From Pelomonas sp039929605 (GTDB lineage: Bacteria > Pseudomonadota > Gammaproteobacteria > Burkholderiales > Burkholderiaceae_C), in the NCBI RefSeq assembly GCF_039929605.1, contig NZ_JBDSQX010000136.1:62001-126000 (forward strand): a stretch of 64,000 nucleotides of DNA. Direction: 5' to 3'. The notes beneath the pieces were generated by a model that did no database searches, had not been told where the DNA came from, and was given only the letters and a program-made list of their open reading frames with translations. Position 1 is the first letter of the stretch. Each line of letters opens with the position of its first letter. Shown here piece after piece: positions 58,521 to 64,000 of this stretch. The position numbers and the translations under genes are program-made.

Positions 58521-59462
58521 TTATGCGATTCGCGACAAGCGCTCGGTCAACAGCTCGAAAAAACCGTCCGAGTCGACGTGACGCAGCACCTGGGCGTTGG
58601 CGGGCAAGCCGGTCACGCCCCACCAGTCGATGACGCTCATGCCGCGCGTGAGCTCGCTGCGGGTCTCGATGCGCACATTGCAGTCGCGGCCGTTGAAGAG
58701 CTCAGGCCGCAGCAGCCAGGCAATGACGCACGGGTCGTGCAGCGGGCCGCCGTCCTGGCCATATTTCTCTTCGTCGTAGCGCTCGAAGAATTCCATCCAG
58801 GCCGCGGCGACGGTGCCGGCGCGGTTGCCGATGTCACGGATGGCGGCGATGCGCGCCGACGTCGTCAGCGCCTCGTGCGTGACGTCCAGCGGCGCCATCG
58901 TGATGGGCACGCCGCTGGTGAAGACCTCGTGCGCCGCCTGCGGGTCGACGTAGATGTTGAACTCCGCCGCCGGCGTGACGTTGCCGCCCTCGAAGAAGCC
59001 GCCGCCCATCAGCACGATGCGGCGGATGCGCGGCGCAATGTCGGGCGCCTGGCGCAGGGCCAGCGCGATGTTGGTCAGCGGGCCGAGCGGGCACAGCGTC
59101 ACCGTGCCCGCCTCGCGTTCGCGCAGGGTCTGGATGATGAAGTCGACGGCGGGGCGCGGGTCCAGCGGCAGCGTGGGCTCGGGCAGTTGGACGCCGTTCA
59201 GGCCGGTGTCGCCATGTACGTGCTCGGCGGTGACGAGCGGTACGTCCAGCGGCCGGTCGGCGCCCGCGCAGATGGGCACATCGCGCCGGCCGGCCAGTTC
59301 CATGACGACGCGGGCGTTGCGCGTCGTCAGCGCCAGCGGTACGTTGCCGGCTACGGTCGTCACGCCCAGCAGTTCCAGCTCCGGGCTGGCCGCCGCCAGC
59401 AGCAGGGCGATGGCGTCGTCCTGGCCAGGGTCGGTATCAATGATGATCGGCAGAGGCTTCAT
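58521..59462 (-). CDS. Nucleoside hydrolase (inosine/uridine-preferring type)
   Basis: A 313-residue enzyme splitting nucleosides into base and ribose. The calcium/ribose site signature IIIDTDPGQDDAIALLLA is at the N-terminus, and the family block LCPLGPLTNIALALRQAP near residue 125, followed by VLMGGGFFEGGNVTPAAEFN. The late Asp (HDPCVIAWLLRP) that completes the metal site is present near 240. The start ATG at 59462 overlaps the FAH-like gene's stop (ATGA), so the two form an operon. The DPCV motif favours an inosine/uridine-preferring enzyme but does not fix the substrate. Confidence 0.94.
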   Translation of the reverse strand: MKPLPIIIDTDPGQDDAIALLLAAASPELELLGVTTVAGNVPLALTTRNARVVMELAGRRDVPICAGADRPLDVPLVTAEHVHGDTGLNGVQLPEPTLPLDPRPAVDFIIQTLREREAGTVTLCPLGPLTNIALALRQAPDIAPRIRRIVLMGGGFFEGGNVTPAAEFNIYVDPQAAHEVFTSGVPITMAPLDVTHEALTTSARIAAIRDIGNRAGTVAAAWMEFFERYDEEKYGQDGGPLHDPCVIAWLLRPELFNGRDCNVRIETRSELTRGMSVIDWWGVTGLPANAQVLRHVDSDGFFELLTERLSRIA

Positions 59463-60232
59463 GGGGCAGGCGCGGGCAGTTCGAGGTCGATGGCACCGAA
59501 GAGGCTGGCCCCTGCGGCAGTCTTGAGGTCCAGGTGCAGGCTGTCACCCGGGGCGAGGCTCAGGCCCAGCGTGCCCAGGGCCACGCCCGCGACCTGGCCG
59601 GCGCGCAAGGCCCGCAGCCGCGCCAGGCGGGCCAGCGCCGCGCCGGGCATGGCGCTCACGTCGAGCGGCGGCTGCTTGGCGCCGTTGTGCAGCGCGTGCA
59701 GGCGAGCCTGGACGCGGCCGGCGGCCCAGGCGTCGCCCAGTTCGTCGGGCGTCACAGCGAGCGGCGCGGCCTGCGTAGCGAGGAGTTCGTCGTCCAGCCG
59801 CCAGTCGACGGCGAAGGTCAGCAGGCGCAGCGCGTCCAGCGCTGCCGAAGCGTCGCTGGCGGCCGACAGGTCGCCCACGATGGCGGCCAGCGCCAGCTCA
59901 CCGCGCGCGGCGGCTCGCAGAGGCTGGTGGGGCGACGAGAAGCTGCCGGCCTCGCGGCGCACGCCGCCCTCGACGTCCACCACCGCCCAGCCGTAGGCGC
60001 GCGGCAACGGCGCCAGGCACTTGTCGGGTTCGAAATTGAAGGCGTGCCGCAGCTTGCCGTGGTTGAGCTGCACGGCGAGGTCTTCGAGCTGCGGCGCGAT
60101 GAAGCCCCAGTCATCAAGGACTTGTTGCAGGCGGGTGGCAATGCCGGTCGCGTAATGCGCCTGGGTCAGGTCGCGCGACACGACGACGAGGTGGCCGTCG
60201 CGCGAGCCGTCGGCATAGCTGGCGAGTTTCAT
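59459..60232 (-). CDS. FAH-family-like protein lacking the catalytic core
   Basis: A 257-residue protein whose N-terminus is a clear fumarylacetoacetate-hydrolase (FAH) type: SYADGSRDGHLVVVSRDL, AHYATGIATRLQQVLDDW, and CLAPLPRAYGWA. In normal members (about 330 residues) this is followed by a metal-binding core with several Asp/Glu. Here that core is absent: after APLPRAYGWAVVDVEGG the sequence is an Ala/Leu-rich helical stretch. The last ~70 residues again resemble the end of the fold (GTLGLSLAPGDSLHLDL). So it is probably a non-enzymatic or altered paralogue. The 3' end overlaps the nucleoside hydrolase gene. Confidence 0.8.
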   Translation of the reverse strand: MKLASYADGSRDGHLVVVSRDLTQAHYATGIATRLQQVLDDWGFIAPQLEDLAVQLNHGKLRHAFNFEPDKCLAPLPRAYGWAVVDVEGGVRREAGSFSSPHQPLRAAARGELALAAIVGDLSAASDASAALDALRLLTFAVDWRLDDELLATQAAPLAVTPDELGDAWAAGRVQARLHALHNGAKQPPLDVSAMPGAALARLARLRALRAGQVAGVALGTLGLSLAPGDSLHLDLKTAAGASLFGAIDLELPAPAP

Positions 60233-60266
60233 GGGGGGATGTTCTGGGAGATGGCAGCATTGTGCG

Positions 60267-61169
60267 ATGCGCGCCCTCCCGTTCCCGCCCCGCGCCGCCC
60301 TGCTCGCGCTGGCGGCCAGCCTGCTCGTGCACGCGTTGCTGCTGGGGGGCGAACGGGCGCGGGAGGACGCTGCCAAGCCCGCGCGCGCCATGAATGTTGC
60401 ACCGCAGCAACTACCGACGGTACCCGTCGCCCTGCCCGAACCCGCGCCGCCCGCCCTGCCGCAACCCGCCGCGCGTTCCACACGACCTGCCACGCGGCCA
60501 CCGACGCCCGCTATCGATGCGCCCAGCACGGCACCCGACACGCCGCTGCTGCGCCTGGCCGGCCCCGCTGCCTGGCACTACCGCCTGCGCCAGGGCGGCC
60601 AGGACGGCGAAGCCCTGCTCGACTGGCAGCCCCAGGCCGATGGCCGCTACAGCCTGCGTCTGACGCGCCGCATCGGTGAACGCGCCCTGCCCGCACTGGA
60701 AAGCCTGGGCCGCACCGGCAGCACCGGCCTGGCGCCCGAACGCTTCGCGTTGCAGCGCGGTGGCCAGGACCGCCAAGCCGTCAACTTCAATGCCGACGGG
60801 CGGCGCCTGAGCTTTTCGGCCAGCCCGGCGCAGCTGGACCTGCCCGAAGGAGCGCCCGGCGCGCAGGACCGCCTGTCGTGGTGGCTGCAGCTGGCCGCCC
60901 TCGTGCAGGCCTCACCGGTGCCCGGTGGCCGCTGGCGCGTCTGGGTGGCGGGGCTGCGTGGCGAACTGCGCGAATGGACCTTCGAGGCCGTCGACGCCGA
61001 GCCCGACGACGCCGGCACCGTGCATCTGCGCCGCCAACCACTGGGGCCCTACGACCCGGGCATCGAGCTGTGGCTGGACCCGTCTCGCGGCTATTGGCCG
61101 GTGAGGCTGCGCCAAGGCGACCCCGAGACGAGGGGGTACGAAATCACCTTGGCCCACGTGAACTCCTGA
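60267..61169 (+). CDS. DUF3108 domain protein
   Basis: A 300-residue protein. A hydrophobic N-terminal helix (LLALAASLLVHALLLGGE) acts as signal or anchor, followed by a Pro/Ala-rich linker (about 40-90) and a DUF3108 domain (about 100-295), recognisable by YRLRQGGQDGEALLDWQPQ, YSLRLTRRIGER, and the end YWPVRLRQGDPETRGYE. The domain is a beta-rich envelope fold of unknown role. The ATG at 60267 is preferred over the longer frame at 60231. It is divergent from the FAH-like gene by 34 bp. Confidence 0.88.
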   Translation: MRALPFPPRAALLALAASLLVHALLLGGERAREDAAKPARAMNVAPQQLPTVPVALPEPAPPALPQPAARSTRPATRPPTPAIDAPSTAPDTPLLRLAGPAAWHYRLRQGGQDGEALLDWQPQADGRYSLRLTRRIGERALPALESLGRTGSTGLAPERFALQRGGQDRQAVNFNADGRRLSFSASPAQLDLPEGAPGAQDRLSWWLQLAALVQASPVPGGRWRVWVAGLRGELREWTFEAVDAEPDDAGTVHLRRQPLGPYDPGIELWLDPSRGYWPVRLRQGDPETRGYEITLAHVNS

Positions 61170-61292
61170 CGCTTCCTACATCATGTAGGCGCGAGGGATG
61201 ACCCGATCTGAACCGGGTTCTGCCAGTATCTGTACCAACCAGGGCTTGAAACCCTTGGCCCCATCCGCAGTTGAAGCACCAGGGAGAACTCC

Positions 61293-61574
61293 ATGCACAT
61301 GCTCTACAACTCCGACAGCTTCATCGTCGTCCAGTTCGACGTACCGACGGTCGAGCCCCAGCAGGTGCCCACAGGCCCGCAGCTCAACCGCGGTGGTTTC
61401 GAGATCGTCGACAAGTTCGCCCGCAAGGAAATCTTCATCGAAGGCGCGCTGGCGGAATCCTTCCAGCAAGGCGTGCAGGCCCTCATCGACGGCGGCGAGC
61501 CTTCCGAGGACGAGCTCGACACCTTCATCGAGCGTTATGCCGTCATGGGCCAGCAACCAGTCGTGATGCACTGA
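61293..61574 (+). CDS. DUF3567 (BTH_I0359-like) family protein
   Basis: A 93-residue acidic protein of the DUF3567 family, a small protein known from beta-proteobacteria. It begins MHMLYNSDSFIVVQFDV; EIVDKFARKEIFIEGALAE and a C-terminal helix (ELDTFIERYAVMGQQP) complete it. Function unknown. AGGGAGA lies 7 nt before the ATG at 61293; a second Met at 61299 is possible. A perfect 12-bp hairpin lies just downstream of the stop codon and may end transcription. The AAA ATPase gene follows on the same strand. Confidence 0.93.
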   Translation: MHMLYNSDSFIVVQFDVPTVEPQQVPTGPQLNRGGFEIVDKFARKEIFIEGALAESFQQGVQALIDGGEPSEDELDTFIERYAVMGQQPVVMH

Positions 61575-61584
61575 ACGATTTGTG

Positions 61585-61616
61585 GGGTTGGCGACGCATT
61601 GATTCGTCGCCAACCC
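61585..61616 (+). terminator. 12-bp hairpin after the DUF3567 gene
   Basis: GGGTTGGCGACG / CGTCGCCAACCC pairs perfectly around an 8-nt loop, 10 bp past the DUF3567 stop. No T-tract follows, so it would be an inefficient intrinsic terminator or a 3'-end protective hairpin. Confidence 0.55.
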
Positions 61617-61670
61617 TGATACAAGATGGGTCAACGCTGGCCGCTGCAGGCCGCGCAAGGAGCCCATCGA

Positions 61671-63983
61671 ATGGTGAAGCGAGTCGCCGCTGAGACAGCC
61701 TCCCGGACGCAAGTCCGCGTGCTGCCGTCGCCCGGCCTAGACAGCGCCCCGGTGCTGGACCGCATGTGCTCGCAGTTCGTGCTGACGCTGACCGTCAGGC
61801 ACGCCGGCCGCTTCAACCTGCGGCGCGATTTCAACGGCTTGCTGTCCTTCACCGGCCGCCACCTCGTCTGGCCCACACGCGTGCTGCAAAGGCTGCGCGG
61901 CTATCTGGCCCAGCGCTGCGCTGGCAACGAGCTGTGGCGCGGGCATGACGCTTTGGGCGACGAGGCCTTCCTGGACCGCTTCGGCCAGTGGAGCGGGCCG
62001 TTCTCGGAAAGCACCCTGTTCTTCTACCTCGACGAGTACGTCAAGGACGCGCCCAAGGACATGATGGCCCTGCTGGCCACCACCTGCGAGTACCTCGACC
62101 GCCAGCTCAAGCGCGAGTCGACGCTGGTCGAAAAGAACATCGCCGCGTTGGGCACGCTGCTGCAGCTGAACCCCGCCGAGCGCGCCATCCTGCTGTACGG
62201 CACGCTGGCCCGCTATCAGCGCGAGCTGCGCGGGGCGCTGGTGGAGTTCAAGGTCAACACGGCGCAGGAGGCTTTTGCGGCCATCGCGGCGGTCGCCGGT
62301 GTCGATGAGCGAGAGGTGGCCGAGGCCTTGCGCGCCGGCTCGCGGCTGGAACGCATCGGCATGGTCGAGAACCTGATCTCCGAGCACAACATCACCGACC
62401 TGGCCGACCTGATGAAGGTCAGCGACCAGCTGCCGCCGGTGCTGATGCGCGAGTACCAGGGCCCACACGACCTGATGGCCGTGTTCACGCGGCCGGCCAC
62501 GCTGAGCATGCTCAGTGGCAGCGACTTCCAGTTCGTCGCCGATGACCTCGGCCTGCTGCAAGGCCTGCTGACGCGCGCCGTCGCAACGCACGCCACCGGC
62601 GTCAACGTGCTGCTCTACGGCCCGCCTGGCACGGGCAAGACCGAGCTGGCCAAGGTGGCAGCCGCCGCTGCGGGGCTGGACCTGTACGAGGTCGAGTACG
62701 CCGACCGTGACGGCAATTCCCTCTCGGGCCGCGACCGCTACCGCTCGCTTCAGATCAGCCAGGTGTTTCTCAAGGCCAGTGCCAACGTGGCCCTGCTGTT
62801 CGACGAGGTGGAGGACGTGTTCCCGCCGCTGTCCAGCGACACGGCCTCGCTGCTGAGCCGGCTGGATGCCAGCGGCGAGGGCGGCGTGGGCAACTCGGTC
62901 AGCGGCAAGGCCTGGGTCAACCAGATCCTGGAAACCAACCCGGTGCCGGTCATCTGGGTGACCAACCGCATCGAGCAGATCGACCCCGCCTTCCGCCGCC
63001 GCTTCCAGTACCACCTGGAGCTGAAATCGCCGCCGCCCGGCGCGCGCCGTGGCCTGGTGGCGAAGTCGCTGGGCGAGGTCGTCGTCAGCGAGGCTTTCGT
63101 CGCCAAGCTGGCCGAGCGCCCGGGCCTGACGCCGGCACAGATCCGCACCGCCGTGCGCTTCGCCCAGTTGGCCGGTGCGGCCGACGACGCCGAGAAGCTC
63201 ATCGAGCGCCAGCTGTTCAACGCCGACAAGGCGCTGGGCCGCGACGATGGCGGCAGCGTCGCCCGCCCCTGCGTGACGAGCTACGCGCTCGATCTGCTGA
63301 ACTGCGAGAGCCGCTTCGAGATCCCGCGCATCGTCGAGGCGCTGCGCCGCAAGGGCTCGGGCCAGCTCTGCTTCTACGGCCCGCCCGGCAGCGGCAAGAC
63401 CGCGCTGGCCGAACACATCGCCCAGGCCCTGGGCCGGCCGCTGATGGTCAAGCGCGCCAGCGACATTTCCAGCAAGTTCGTCGGCGAGACCGAGCAGAAC
63501 ATGGCGCGCATGTTCGAGACCGCGCAGACCGAAGGCGCCGTGCTGCTGCTGGACGAGGCCGACAGCTTTTTGCGCAGCCGCAAGCGGGCGGAGCGCAACT
63601 ACGAGGTGAGCGAGGTTAACGAGATGCTGGCCGGCATGGAGCGCTTCAACGGGCTCTTCATCTGCACGACCAACTTGTTCGACGACCTGGACGAGGCCGC
63701 GCTGCGGCGCTTCGCATTCAAGATCAGGTTCAAGGCGTTGAAACCGGAGCAGCGCGTGGCGATGTTCGAGCGCGAGGCGGGTGTCGCGCCCGACGATGAA
63801 CAGCGCTCACGGCTGGTGGCGATGGACTGCCTGACGCACGGCGACTTCGCGGCTGTGCGCAAGCAGGTCGACATCCTCGGCGAGGCCTTCACGCCGGATG
63901 AGTTCCTGGCGCAGCTGGAGGCGGAGCATCGGGCGAAGCCGGAGGTGCGGGAGAGGCGCGGCATCGGTTTCAGAGCGGTTTGA
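61671..63983 (+). CDS. Tandem AAA ATPase
   Basis: A 770-residue ATPase. The first ~280 residues are helical without a known motif. AAA domain 1 (about 310-460) has Walker A YGPPGTGKTELAKVAA, Walker B VALLFDEVEDVF and an arginine finger region in DPAFRRRFQ. AAA domain 2 (about 560-700) has YGPPGSGKTALAEHIA, VLLLDEADSFLRSR, and ALRRFAFKIRF. Both sites look intact. Such paired AAA proteins act as remodelling machines on unknown clients. The start ATG at 61671 has AAGGAG upstream (8 nt spacer); an earlier ATG at 61626 lacks one. The gene ends 17 bp before the window edge. Whether it is co-transcribed with the DUF3567 gene depends on the hairpin between. Confidence 0.91.
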   Translation: MVKRVAAETASRTQVRVLPSPGLDSAPVLDRMCSQFVLTLTVRHAGRFNLRRDFNGLLSFTGRHLVWPTRVLQRLRGYLAQRCAGNELWRGHDALGDEAFLDRFGQWSGPFSESTLFFYLDEYVKDAPKDMMALLATTCEYLDRQLKRESTLVEKNIAALGTLLQLNPAERAILLYGTLARYQRELRGALVEFKVNTAQEAFAAIAAVAGVDEREVAEALRAGSRLERIGMVENLISEHNITDLADLMKVSDQLPPVLMREYQGPHDLMAVFTRPATLSMLSGSDFQFVADDLGLLQGLLTRAVATHATGVNVLLYGPPGTGKTELAKVAAAAAGLDLYEVEYADRDGNSLSGRDRYRSLQISQVFLKASANVALLFDEVEDVFPPLSSDTASLLSRLDASGEGGVGNSVSGKAWVNQILETNPVPVIWVTNRIEQIDPAFRRRFQYHLELKSPPPGARRGLVAKSLGEVVVSEAFVAKLAERPGLTPAQIRTAVRFAQLAGAADDAEKLIERQLFNADKALGRDDGGSVARPCVTSYALDLLNCESRFEIPRIVEALRRKGSGQLCFYGPPGSGKTALAEHIAQALGRPLMVKRASDISSKFVGETEQNMARMFETAQTEGAVLLLDEADSFLRSRKRAERNYEVSEVNEMLAGMERFNGLFICTTNLFDDLDEAALRRFAFKIRFKALKPEQRVAMFEREAGVAPDDEQRSRLVAMDCLTHGDFAAVRKQVDILGEAFTPDEFLAQLEAEHRAKPEVRERRGIGFRAV

Positions 63984-64000
63984 AGTAGTAGGTCGTCGAA

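Noticed and set aside
61737..63416. 559-codon minus-strand frame under the AAA ATPase
   Set aside because: Mirror of the AAA gene; no start with a ribosome site and no family.
1..64000. CRISPR array or rRNA operon
   Set aside because: No regularly spaced repeats and no rRNA sequence were seen.

Overview
The window is about 70% GC and reads as the chromosome of a Burkholderiales bacterium of the Roseateles/Mitsuaria/Rubrivivax type. Pointers are the glnE-yhdP-nitrilase block, a DUF3567 protein known from beta-proteobacteria, GTG/TTG starts, tightly overlapping genes, and a family of structured intergenic repeats. No rRNA, CRISPR array, complete insertion sequence or integrase was seen.

Layout. 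1-17 kb: a truncated secreted subtilase, a GST, a DMT permease, a FAD oxidoreductase, a rhombosortase, glnE, yhdP, a nitrilase-MFS pair and a lipoprotein. 17-23 kb: a frameshifted 2OG-Fe(II) oxygenase, a two-component system, an M16 protease and a small HTH-like protein with a palindrome in front of it. 23-26.7 kb: an unusual island of tRNA and tRNA-like genes, strong hairpins, a broken SEC-C ORF, an HNH endonuclease and a soluble slipin. 26.8-34.4 kb: a haem-type sensor with a Ser/Thr kinase, a cupin/tautomerase pair divergent from a MocR regulator, and a stand-alone UvrA-like ATPase. 34.4-47.5 kb: a carbohydrate locus (two GH2, GH35, GH27, LacI with palindromic operators) littered with gene remnants. 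47.5-64 kb: ordinary housekeeping genes, including a methyltransferase, glutaminase, a TapT-DsbD-redoxin operon, M17 aminopeptidase, a ProQ-like RNA-binding protein, a diguanylate cyclase, nucleoside hydrolase with a FAH-like partner, and a tandem AAA ATPase.

How it fits together. The glycosidases, with signal peptides and a LacI regulator, look like a galactoside/hemicellulose side-chain utilisation locus that has lost pieces (GH5 fragment, orphan Tat leader, GH31-like N-terminus). The 23-26.7 kb island is the best candidate for a poorly described system: several tRNA-shaped RNAs with non-canonical invariant positions sit beside a nuclease and a slipin, suggesting an RNA-based function rather than ordinary translation supply. 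A second notable signal is a ~150-bp element found immediately after three different stop codons, whose central hairpin shows compensatory changes.
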